Shown piece after piece: positions 26,783 through 33,691 of a stretch of DNA of 33,691 nt (its first letter is position 1; the number at the start of each line of letters is the position of its first letter). The notes beneath the pieces are model-generated. The model did not search any database and was not told the origin of the DNA. It worked only from the letters and a program-made list of their open reading frames with translations. Made by a program: the position numbers and the translations under genes. Source of the stretch: Thermodesulfovibrionales bacterium (GTDB lineage: Bacteria > Nitrospirota > Thermodesulfovibrionia > Thermodesulfovibrionales > Dissulfurispiraceae); contig JAOAHE010000009.1 of assembly GCA_026415415.1 (NCBI GenBank), forward strand, positions 1 through 33,691, in the 5' to 3' direction.

Positions 26783-27444
26783 TTCAACAAAGAAAAATTA
26801 GGCAGAGTTTATACGAAAATATATGGTTACTGGTCATTGCTTTATTGACTTCATTGTCTTTGTGGTTTTTTGTTACATACAAAGGGCAATCAGAGACTAA
26901 TGTAGAGGCACTTATTGAGTTTAAAAATATCCCAAAGGGATATGAGATCCTGAAACAAAGTTTAAAAAAAGTAAGCTTAAATATTAGAGGACATGACAGG
27001 CTAATTAAAAACTTAAATCAAATAAACCTAAGGGTCATAGTTGACTTATCTACCGCTAAAATAGGTGAAAATATCTATTATTTTGACAAAGATAATGTAA
27101 CTTTACCAAAAACTATCAAGGTTTTAAAAATAGAGCCAAATTTTGTAAAAGTACATATAGATGAATTAGTCTCAAGATATGTTCCTGTTAAGGTTGTTTT
27201 GACTGGAATACCAGAAAAAGGGTATAAGGTAAAATCTGTAACTGCGCTACCACATTCTGTGGTAGTTGAGGGAGCAAAAAGTGAAGTTTCAAAGCTTAGG
27301 TTAGTTAAAACTGAAACTATAGAAATTGCAGGTATTGATAACGATTTAACCGTAAACGCCAAGGTTATAGGCAATGGAGGCAATATTAGAATAGAACCTA
27401 ATGAAGTTAATGTAATAATAAGTATCATAAGGAGCAAACAGTGA
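26779..27444 (+). CDS. cdaR: CdaR/YbbR-domain regulator of CdaA
   Basis: The 221-residue protein has one N-terminal membrane helix (about 15-32) with the typical WLLVIALLTSLSLWFFV, then at least two YbbR repeats outside the membrane (about 40-125 and 130-215). SRYVPVKVVLTGIPEKGY and VEGAKSEVSKL are characteristic of the second. CdaR proteins bind the membrane region of CdaA and adjust cyclic di-AMP output. The TTG start at 26779 overlaps the cdaA stop by four bases, with AAGGAG 8 bases upstream. The gene in turn overlaps glmM by four bases, so the trio is translationally coupled. Four YbbR repeats are usual in Bacillus, so this is a shorter form. Confidence 0.9.
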   Translation: MIQQRKIRQSLYENIWLLVIALLTSLSLWFFVTYKGQSETNVEALIEFKNIPKGYEILKQSLKKVSLNIRGHDRLIKNLNQINLRVIVDLSTAKIGENIYYFDKDNVTLPKTIKVLKIEPNFVKVHIDELVSRYVPVKVVLTGIPEKGYKVKSVTALPHSVVVEGAKSEVSKLRLVKTETIEIAGIDNDLTVNAKVIGNGGNIRIEPNEVNVIISIIRSKQ

Positions 27445-28787
27445 GGCTTTTTGGTACAGATGGAATTAGAGGCAAAGTAAATTCTTTCCCTATGACTCCA
27501 GAGATTGTTCTTAAGGTTGGGATGGCAATAGGAGAAATTTTGAAAAACTCTTCTGTTCACGATATGGTTCTTATTGGTAAAGATACACGATTATCTGGCT
27601 ATCTCATTGAAAGTGCCCTTACATCAGGGTTATGTGCTATGGGTATGAATGTAGCTTTAGTAGGTCCTATTCCTACCCCTGCAATAGCTTTTTTGACTCG
27701 TTCTCTAAGACTGGATGCTGGTATAGTCGTATCAGCTTCACATAACCCCTTTTACGATAACGGTATTAAAATCTTCTCATCAGACGGCTTCAAGCTCTCT
27801 GATGAAAAAGAGAGAGATATAGAAAATTTAGTTTTTGATAATAAATTCCCCTCTGACAGGAAAATGGACTCACATATCGGTAAAGCATACAGGATAGATG
27901 ATGCTAATGGCAGATACATAGAGTATGTTAAATCAACTATCCCAAGAGGAATGAGTTTAGATAGCCTTAAAGTTGTAGTGGATTTAGCAAATGGGGCTGC
28001 ATACAAAGTTACCCCAACTTTGCTAAAAGAGCTTGGTGCAGAGGTAATCTCTATTAATGATTCCCCTAACGGTGTAAATATAAACGATAAGTGTGGTTCT
28101 ACTTGTTTAGATTCTTTAAAAAAAGCTGTTTTAGAACATAAAGCCCATATCGGTATAGCTCATGATGGTGATGCAGACAGAACTCTTTTTGTAGATGAAT
28201 ACGGAAAAACTATTGATGGTGACATAGCTTTAGCACTTTTTGCTGACAATTTAAAGTCCCAAGGAAAACTGAAAGGAGACACAGTAGTTGCTACTGTAAT
28301 GACAAATTCTGCTATTGAAAAACATTTAAATAATGTAGGTATTAACCTCATTAGGGTAAATGTAGGAGATAGATATGTAGTAGATGAGATGATAAAAAAT
28401 AATTACAACTTAGGAGGCGAGCAATCAGGTCATATAATCTTTTTTGATTACAACACAACTGGCGATGGTGTCATCACAGCTTTGCAGATGCTTTGCCTTA
28501 TGAAAATGAAAAATAAAACCCTTTCTGAGCTTACTTCACATATAAATTTATATCCTCAGGTCCTACTAAATGTTCCCTCCACTAAGGAATTTGATTTCAA
28601 CAAGACAACTGCAGTAAAAAAAGCAATAGACAAAGGAGTTGAAGAACTAAAAGGGGAAGGTAGAATTTTAATTAGACCTTCAGGGACTGAGCCAAAGATC
28701 AGAGTGATGGTTGAAACCTATGATTTTGAAAAAGCAAAAAAAATAGCTGAAAAAATAGCAAAATCCATCGCAGATAATATGAAATAA
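27441..28787 (+). CDS. glmM: phosphoglucosamine mutase
   Basis: GlmM converts glucosamine 6-phosphate to glucosamine 1-phosphate, feeding UDP-GlcNAc for peptidoglycan. The 448 residues show the family order: FGTDGIRG start (4-11), phosphoserine Ser100 in VVSASHNP, the metal loop DGDADR (242-247), the sugar-binding GGEQSGH, and the phosphate-binding RPSGTEPKIRVMVE near the C-terminus. The ASHNP with NGIKIF fits GlmM rather than general phosphomannomutases. The start is GTG, overlapping the cdaR stop by four bases, with AAGGAG upstream. In Bacillus the c-di-AMP cyclase complex contacts GlmM, and the gene order here suggests the same link. Confidence 0.96.
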   Translation: MRLFGTDGIRGKVNSFPMTPEIVLKVGMAIGEILKNSSVHDMVLIGKDTRLSGYLIESALTSGLCAMGMNVALVGPIPTPAIAFLTRSLRLDAGIVVSASHNPFYDNGIKIFSSDGFKLSDEKERDIENLVFDNKFPSDRKMDSHIGKAYRIDDANGRYIEYVKSTIPRGMSLDSLKVVVDLANGAAYKVTPTLLKELGAEVISINDSPNGVNINDKCGSTCLDSLKKAVLEHKAHIGIAHDGDADRTLFVDEYGKTIDGDIALALFADNLKSQGKLKGDTVVATVMTNSAIEKHLNNVGINLIRVNVGDRYVVDEMIKNNYNLGGEQSGHIIFFDYNTTGDGVITALQMLCLMKMKNKTLSELTSHINLYPQVLLNVPSTKEFDFNKTTAVKKAIDKGVEELKGEGRILIRPSGTEPKIRVMVETYDFEKAKKIAEKIAKSIADNMK

Positions 28788-28825
28788 AAAAATTCTACTT
28801 TAATATCTATGCTCATAAATAGCCG

Positions 28826-31225
28826 ATGTATATCTTCTTATCATTTATTTTTGGTGCTTCTATTTCTTTCCTCTCTGAGTATTTTGTAGTTACCTCCTTA
28901 TTAATCACATCTTTTCTCTTACTATATCTTCTTCTTAATTGTCTTAGAAGAGAAAAAAAATTTCCTAAGGTAGCTTTAATTCTAATATTTGCTTGTCTTG
29001 GTTTTTTCTATAGCAAGCATTCATCAATTCCTACCTTGTCTATACCACAAATAACTGAAAAACCTCTAAGGATAGAAGGATTTTTAAGATCACAAAAACA
29101 AATAATGACCAAAAGAGGAGAAAGGTTTTTACAGAGTATCGAAGTTGTCTCTGCACAAAATAATGATGGAGAAAAACTGCCTTTAAAAGAGGTCAAAGCT
29201 ATAAACCAATATCCCTTAAAGACAGATAAACACTATATACTTAGCTGCTACATTCCAAAGAGCGAATACTATTTAAATCCTGGCTCCCATAATAAATTTG
29301 CTACCGTTTATATTTTATCTTTCATGGAGGCAGACGAATTAGAAAAAGGAGTCTTTGAAAATTTAAGACAAAAATTAAATACTTTTATAAAAAAAACCTT
29401 CTCAGAAGAATCAGCGGCATTTTTAATGTCAATCTCAACAGGCGAAAGAATCTTTATATCAAGGGAACTTAATAACGCTTTTAATCTAACAGGTTTAGCT
29501 CATCTATTGAGTATCTCAGGTTCACATTTTGGTCTTCTCTTTGCAATTCTCTTTTGGGGCTTTAAATCCTTTCTACTTCGTTTGCCCTATAAATTTCTCT
29601 GTAGACTGACTTTGTTTGTTACCCCATCACAGGTTGCTGCCATACTAAGCTCACCTTTTTTACTTTTTTATCTTTTCCTATCTAATATGAGTATTCCTAC
29701 TTTAAGATCTTTTATAATGATCATCTTATTTGTCATTGGTCTCTTAATCGGAAGAAAAGGCGTCTGGCTAAACACAATTGCAATTGCAGCTTTCTTCATT
29801 TTAATAATTGAACCAACAGCTTTGTTAGAGTTGTCCTTTATCCTATCTTTTATAGCAGTATTAAGCATAGGTATTATGACTGAGCTAATCTCTAAGGAAC
29901 AACAAAAAGAGATTACATTCCAGAAAGAAGAAAATCAAATCCTAAAACCCTTAAGAATTATAGCTGAAAAAATCAAGTTTTCCTTTGCCATCTCATTCGC
30001 TGCAACTATAGGGACTGCACCTATAGTTGCATATTTTTTCAATTACTATTGCGTAATCTCTCCTATCACTAACCTTGTTATTACACCTTTTGTCGGTTTT
30101 GTAATTTTGCCTCTAACTTTGATATCATCAATTACTTACTTAACCTTTGACATATTTCCCTTTGCTACCCTATTAGATAACCTCACCCTCACCACCTTAA
30201 ATATAATTAAAGACGTATCTAATTGGGGTTTTGTTGATATTAAGATACCAGCTTTTCCAGCAATCTTACTTATTACCTTTTATAGTGGCATAGCTCTTTA
30301 TTTATTTATTAGAGATTCCCTATCAAAAGAGAAAAGACATAAATTTTATCAGCTAAGTTTTGCTATCTCTCTTTTTCCTTTGATATTTTATTTCTGCTAT
30401 AAGATCTTTACAGCTTCTGGTTTATCCATAACCTTTTTAGATGTGGGACAAGGAGATGCTGCAGTGGTAGAACTTCCAGATAAAAAAATAATGGTTATAG
30501 ATACTGGTAGAAGTGGCTATGAGCTTAGTGAATTTTTAAGATATAGAGGTATAAAAGAAGTAGATTTTCTGGTTATCTCCCATACACAATCTGATCATGC
30601 TGGAGGGTTAGAATATTTAATACAAAAATTTAAAGTAAAGACACTATGGATAAGTAGATTCAGTTATAATCCTCAGATATTTGAAAGCCTACCCTATAGA
30701 ATTCTTAGTAGAGGTGACGAAATAACTTCAAAAGGATATACAATAAGCATCTTGCATCCTTATGATGATTTCTATACTTACAGCGGCAAAGATGATGAAA
30801 ATAATTACTCTCTCGTATTGAAGATTAAAGGGATTAACAATTCTTTTCTCTTTACAGGTGATATAGAGTTTGAAGCTCAAGAAGATTTATCCAGCCTTAA
30901 AGAACATTTAAAAAGTAATGTACTTAAAGTACCCCATCATGGCAGTAAATCATCAGCAAATGAAACATTTTTTCATATGGTTTCTCCCCAATACAGTATA
31001 ATCAGTGTTGGCAGGAACAGCCCACATGGACATCCTCACAAAGAAACTCTATCTCTAATGACTAACTCAATTATAGTGAGAACTGATTTAGAAGGTGCTA
31101 TAAAAGTATCTGAGTCTCAACAAGGTGAATTAACCTTAAAGACCTTTCGTCAGTTTGCATTCCGAAAATATATTAAGATAGAAGATGAGCTTCACAACCT
31201 AAATAGACTTTTAACTACTTGGTAG
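28826..31225 (+). CDS. comEC: ComEC/Rec2 family DNA-uptake channel
   Basis: ComEC forms the inner-membrane channel through which single-stranded DNA enters during natural transformation. The 799-residue protein has the full layout: N-terminal helices with an OB-fold-like soluble part (about 70-165), the polytopic Competence domain (about 190-520, with LTGLAHLLSISGSHFGLLF), and a C-terminal metallo-beta-lactamase domain (about 530-760) with LDVGQGDAAVV (538-548) and HTQSDHAGG from His586. The late motif KVPHHGSKSS is also present. It follows glmM by about 40 bases and may share its transcript. Uptake would also need a pilus system, which is not in this window. Confidence 0.94.
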   Translation: MYIFLSFIFGASISFLSEYFVVTSLLITSFLLLYLLLNCLRREKKFPKVALILIFACLGFFYSKHSSIPTLSIPQITEKPLRIEGFLRSQKQIMTKRGERFLQSIEVVSAQNNDGEKLPLKEVKAINQYPLKTDKHYILSCYIPKSEYYLNPGSHNKFATVYILSFMEADELEKGVFENLRQKLNTFIKKTFSEESAAFLMSISTGERIFISRELNNAFNLTGLAHLLSISGSHFGLLFAILFWGFKSFLLRLPYKFLCRLTLFVTPSQVAAILSSPFLLFYLFLSNMSIPTLRSFIMIILFVIGLLIGRKGVWLNTIAIAAFFILIIEPTALLELSFILSFIAVLSIGIMTELISKEQQKEITFQKEENQILKPLRIIAEKIKFSFAISFAATIGTAPIVAYFFNYYCVISPITNLVITPFVGFVILPLTLISSITYLTFDIFPFATLLDNLTLTTLNIIKDVSNWGFVDIKIPAFPAILLITFYSGIALYLFIRDSLSKEKRHKFYQLSFAISLFPLIFYFCYKIFTASGLSITFLDVGQGDAAVVELPDKKIMVIDTGRSGYELSEFLRYRGIKEVDFLVISHTQSDHAGGLEYLIQKFKVKTLWISRFSYNPQIFESLPYRILSRGDEITSKGYTISILHPYDDFYTYSGKDDENNYSLVLKIKGINNSFLFTGDIEFEAQEDLSSLKEHLKSNVLKVPHHGSKSSANETFFHMVSPQYSIISVGRNSPHGHPHKETLSLMTNSIIVRTDLEGAIKVSESQQGELTLKTFRQFAFRKYIKIEDELHNLNRLLTTW

Positions 31226-31249
31226 AAACAATATATATTAAAGTTACAT

Positions 31250-31363
31250 CTATGGTAATAGAGCTTTGTTAATTTTGACAACCGCTTCTACTTTGCTTAA
31301 AAAGTATCTATCATGTCCTACAAAAAGATGGATCTTTAATGATAAAAACGCCAACAAAAGATA
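31250..31363 (-). pseudogene. relic of an ABC-F ATPase around the H-loop
   Basis: On the minus strand an open run between two stops contains LFVGHDRYFLSKV then EAVVKIN (31327-31268). This closely follows the ABC-F H-loop pattern, usually LFVSHDRYFLDKV then xxxVxEI. Upstream frames carry other protein-like pieces (for example EDILKEKSSIFKKV, in another frame), but no intact signature or Walker motifs. It is a fragment inside the comEC-ROK kinase gap, most simply read as the remains of an ABC-F protein (ribosome-associated ATPase family). Recognition is by eye over about 20 residues. Confidence 0.5.
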
Positions 31364-31595
31364 TTACTTTTTTAAATATGCTACTTTTTTCTTTGAGTAT
31401 ATCTTCTTAAAGGACAAATTTCGGATTTATTAATGATATTTTGTTATAATTATTATTTGTAAAAATTAAGTGCCTATAGAAGGTAAGTTTGATATTTTTT
31501 TCAAAAATATCATAAATAATTTAAAATTTTGTAAGTAGTTTGTGATTGAATAAGTATGGGCTTTGTTTAAAGATTAATTGTAAGGGGTTGAGATT
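31364..31595. other. rest of the comEC-ROK kinase gap, including kinase leader
   Basis: This AT-rich stretch holds a consensus TATAAT at 31445-31450 without a good -35 partner, and a hairpin at 31491-31511. A weak AAGGGG lies 9 bases before the TTG start of the ROK kinase. A plus-strand frame of about 55 codons (TTG 31266 to TAA 31433) is antisense to the ABC-F relic and not recognised, so it is not called as a gene. Confidence 0.4.
31491..31511. other. AT-rich hairpin upstream of the ROK kinase
   Basis: GATATTTTT (31491-31499) pairs perfectly with AAAAATATC (31503-31511) around a 3-base loop. The stem has only terminal G-C pairs, and no U-tract follows on the plus strand. It may lie in the leader RNA if transcription starts from the TATAAT at 31445. 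Its function is unclear. Confidence 0.35.
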
Positions 31596-32537
31596 TTGAA
31601 AAAAAACCTTGCAATAGTTCTTGATATTGGCGGCACTAATATCAGACTTGCGCTTGTTAGCAGTGAAAGAGGTATTTTACACAAACTAAAAGAGCCTACT
31701 ACTAATGAACCACTCAAAACAATTCATAGAATGCTTGAGGTTGCCTCCGAGATACATACTAATGAGCTTGCAGGTATAGGCATTGCTGTTGCTGGGATTG
31801 TAGATAGGCAGTCTGGAGTAATAGTTAAATCACCCAACTTGCTCTCTTTAAATGGAGTGAATTTAGTCTCAGAAATCTCACAAAATTTCAATTTACCTGT
31901 ATTGATTGACAATGATGCAAATGCTGCTACTTATGGTGAAAAAACTTGTGGAGCAGGTATGAAATATGAGAATTTTGTTATGTTAACACTGGGCACTGGC
32001 ATAGGTGGCGGTGTAGTTATAAATAATGACTTGCTTCCTATAGCTGCAGAGATAGGACATATGACGATCATAACTAATGGTAATAAATGCTCATGCGGAA
32101 ATACTGGCTGCTTAGAAGCCCATGCCTCAGCCAGAGCCATAGTTGATTATGCTATAACGAGACTTAAAAGCGGTTTAGAAAGCCTTTTAGCAACCCTTTA
32201 TAATGGTAATTATTTTAAGATTACAGCTCAAGATATTTATAGGATAGCTCTTGAAGGTGACTCCCTCGCTCGTGATGCTTTAAGAGAGGCAGGGAAAAGC
32301 CTTGGGATAGGAATCGCAAATGTGGTAAATATCTTTAATCCTCAAGCTATTATCTTAACAGGAGGGCTTATAGGTTCTTGGAATATTTATGTTGACAGTG
32401 CTATAAAAGAGGCCTCTCGCAGATCACTTCCTGAGCTTTTTACAAAAACTACCATCATTCCATCCCTTTTAGGTGATGATGCCGGGATCATAGGAGCTGC
32501 CAATCTCGTCTTTAGGAGGTTTTCACAGCAAAACTAA
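31596..32537 (+). CDS. ROK family sugar kinase, probably glucokinase
   Basis: The 313-residue protein has the N-terminal phosphate-binding [13 protein letters not shown] (9-21), the catalytic [17 protein letters not shown], and the ROK zinc site made of His155 (EIGHMTI) with CSCGNTGC (165-172, Cys165, Cys167, Cys172). No DNA-binding domain is present, so it is a kinase and not a NagC/XylR-type repressor. Glucose is the commonest substrate for this length and pattern, but N-acetylmannosamine or others cannot be excluded. The start is TTG at 31596 with AAGGGG upstream; translation begins just before the conserved first strand. lepA follows 5 bases later. Confidence 0.88.
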   Translation: MKKNLAIVLDIGGTNIRLALVSSERGILHKLKEPTTNEPLKTIHRMLEVASEIHTNELAGIGIAVAGIVDRQSGVIVKSPNLLSLNGVNLVSEISQNFNLPVLIDNDANAATYGEKTCGAGMKYENFVMLTLGTGIGGGVVINNDLLPIAAEIGHMTIITNGNKCSCGNTGCLEAHASARAIVDYAITRLKSGLESLLATLYNGNYFKITAQDIYRIALEGDSLARDALREAGKSLGIGIANVVNIFNPQAIILTGGLIGSWNIYVDSAIKEASRRSLPELFTKTTIIPSLLGDDAGIIGAANLVFRRFSQQN

Positions 32538-32542
32538 AAATC

Positions 32543-33672
32543 ATGAGTAAAAAAATCAGAAATTTTTCTATAATAGCCCACATTGACCACGGAAAATCAA
32601 CCCTTGCTGATAGGTTATTAGAGTTCACAGGAGCTTTAAGCTCAAGAGAAATGGTTGATCAAGTCTTAGACTCAATGGATTTAGAGAGAGAAAGAGGAAT
32701 CACTATTAAAGCACATGCCGTAAGGCTATCGTATAAAGCTGATGACGGTCATAATTATGTTCTAAATCTCATAGATACTCCTGGTCATGTAGACTTTTCC
32801 TATGAGGTCTCAAGAAGTCTTGCCTCTTGTGAAGGTAGTCTTTTGATAGTTGATGCTACTCAAGGAGTAGAAGCCCAGACCTTAGCAAATGCCTATCTTG
32901 CTGTTGAGTATAATCACGAGATTATCCCTATAATAAACAAGATTGATCTACCATCAGCACAACCTGACAGTATTAAAGAGCAAATTGAAGAGCTTCTCGG
33001 AATAGATTGTTCATCAGCTATCCTCACAAGTGCTAAAAAAGGCATAGGCATAAAAGATGTTTTAGAGTCTATAGTTAAAAGAATACCTCCACCTATTGGT
33101 TCAGATGAAAAACCTCTCAAAGCACTTATTTTTGACTCATGGTTTGATAATTATTTTGGTGTTGTTGTGCTGGTAAGAGTATTTGATGGAATAATAAAAA
33201 AAGAAATGAAAATAAAATTGATGGCAGTCAATAAAGAGTATGAGGTATTAAGAGTAGGTGTTTTTACACCTAAAATGGTTGATAAAGATGAGCTTTCAGC
33301 AGGAGAAGTTGGTTATATAATTGCTAATATAAAGAATATTTTAGATACAAAAATTGGAGATACAATAACCGATGCTGCTAACCCCGTTGATAAGCCCTTG
33401 GCTGGTTATAAAGAAATAAAACCTATGGTATTCTGTGGGTTATATCCGACTGATCCAGGGCAGTATGAAGAATTAAAAACCGCTTTAGCTAAACTAAGAC
33501 TTAATGATTCCTCTTTCACTTATGAACATGAGATCTCTTCAGCCTTAGGGTTTGGGTTCAGATGTGGTTTTTTAGGTTTGCTTCATATGGACATCATAAG
33601 AGAAAGGTTAGAAAGAGAGTTTAAGCTTTCACTAATTAGTACAGCTCCGACAGTTATATACAAGGTCTATAC
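32543..33672 (+). CDS. lepA: elongation factor 4 LepA, 5' part only
   Basis: LepA is a ribosome-associated GTPase that can back-translocate or otherwise rescue stalled elongation. About 376 codons of the roughly 600 are present before the adapter interrupts. The GTPase domain shows G1 AHIDHGKST (12-20), RGITIKAH (51-58) for switch I, DTPGHVDF (78-85), and NKID (about 132-135). The family-specific [17 protein letters not shown] marks the start of domain II, and [17 protein letters not shown] followed by [10 protein letters not shown] is typical of the LepA middle region. The ATG is 5 bases after the ROK kinase stop. The last codons before the adapter are still in frame, so the gene continued in the genome. 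Confidence 0.95.
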
Positions 33673-33691
33673 CTGTCTCTTATACACATCT
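33673..33691 (-). other. Nextera transposase mosaic-end adapter (artefact)
   Basis: CTGTCTCTTATACACATCT is the exact reverse complement of the 19-base Nextera/Tn5 mosaic end. It faces the copy at 1-17, so both contig ends carry untrimmed adapter. Any translation of lepA beyond about base 33672 is artificial. Confidence 0.98.

Noticed and set aside
31266-31433. 55-codon plus-strand frame after comEC
   Set aside because: It has no ribosome-binding site and no recognisable family, and it is antisense to the ABC-F relic, whose shared codon phase can explain the openness.
1-33691. CRISPR arrays, tRNA or rRNA genes, insertion sequences and phage genes
   Set aside because: I looked for spaced repeats, clover-leaf sequences, transposase motifs and terminal repeats; none was seen apart from the synthetic adapter ends.

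Overview
The window is one AT-rich bacterial contig carrying about 30 protein genes, with no tRNA, rRNA, CRISPR array or insertion sequence that I could see. Both ends are artificial: bases 1-17 and 33673-33691 are inward-facing Nextera transposase mosaic-end adapter, so the contig ends are library ends and lepA is cut by the adapter, not by biology. Gene content points to an anaerobic or microaerophilic bacterium of the Nitrospirota/Desulfobacterota kind: a tungsten/molybdenum aldehyde:ferredoxin oxidoreductase with its own polyferredoxin, a sigma54-type response regulator, a CxxCH-containing periplasmic sensor kinase, a DUF3786 protein, citramalate synthase and KatG. I cannot assign the lineage from sequence alone. 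Non-ATG starts are frequent: TTG for secG, leuS, cdaA, cdaR and the ROK kinase, and GTG for the solute-binding lipoprotein and glmM.

Layout. 113-2292 holds the Holliday-junction set ruvC-ruvA-ruvB. 2740-9539 is a same-strand run: sensor histidine kinase, NtrC-type regulator, a small membrane protein, a four-cluster ferredoxin, the aldehyde oxidoreductase, then endonuclease IV. katG (9836-11992) stands alone with its own promoter and a hairpin on each side. 12662-16090 is tpiA-secG-peptide-binding lipoprotein-endonuclease V. On the minus strand, 16116-17534 is a TIM-barrel sugar-isomerase-like gene with a DUF3786 gene; tsaC/sua5 (17658-18269) faces the other way. 18279-21096 (minus) is lysC-cimA, for the aspartate family and the citramalate route to isoleucine. 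22342-25972 is leuS-Nudix-SurA/PpiD-like. 26009-28787 is the tightly overlapping cdaA-cdaR-glmM operon, linking c-di-AMP synthesis to cell-wall precursor synthesis, followed by comEC, a ROK sugar kinase and the start of lepA.

The most interesting signal lies between the genes. Several long gaps (2293-2739, 12046-12661, 21097-22341, 31226-31595) look like graveyards of eroded genes. In the lysC-leuS gap, broken minus-strand frames keep recognisable pieces of NADH-quinone oxidoreductase subunits L and M in normal operon order, and the comEC-ROK kinase gap keeps a piece of an ABC-F ATPase around its H-loop. This suggests a lineage that is losing genes, including respiratory complex I or a related pump. 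Other points worth checking are a KatG whose mobile catalase-switch arginine appears to be cysteine, and a haem-c-type sensor kinase next to the aldehyde oxidoreductase module.
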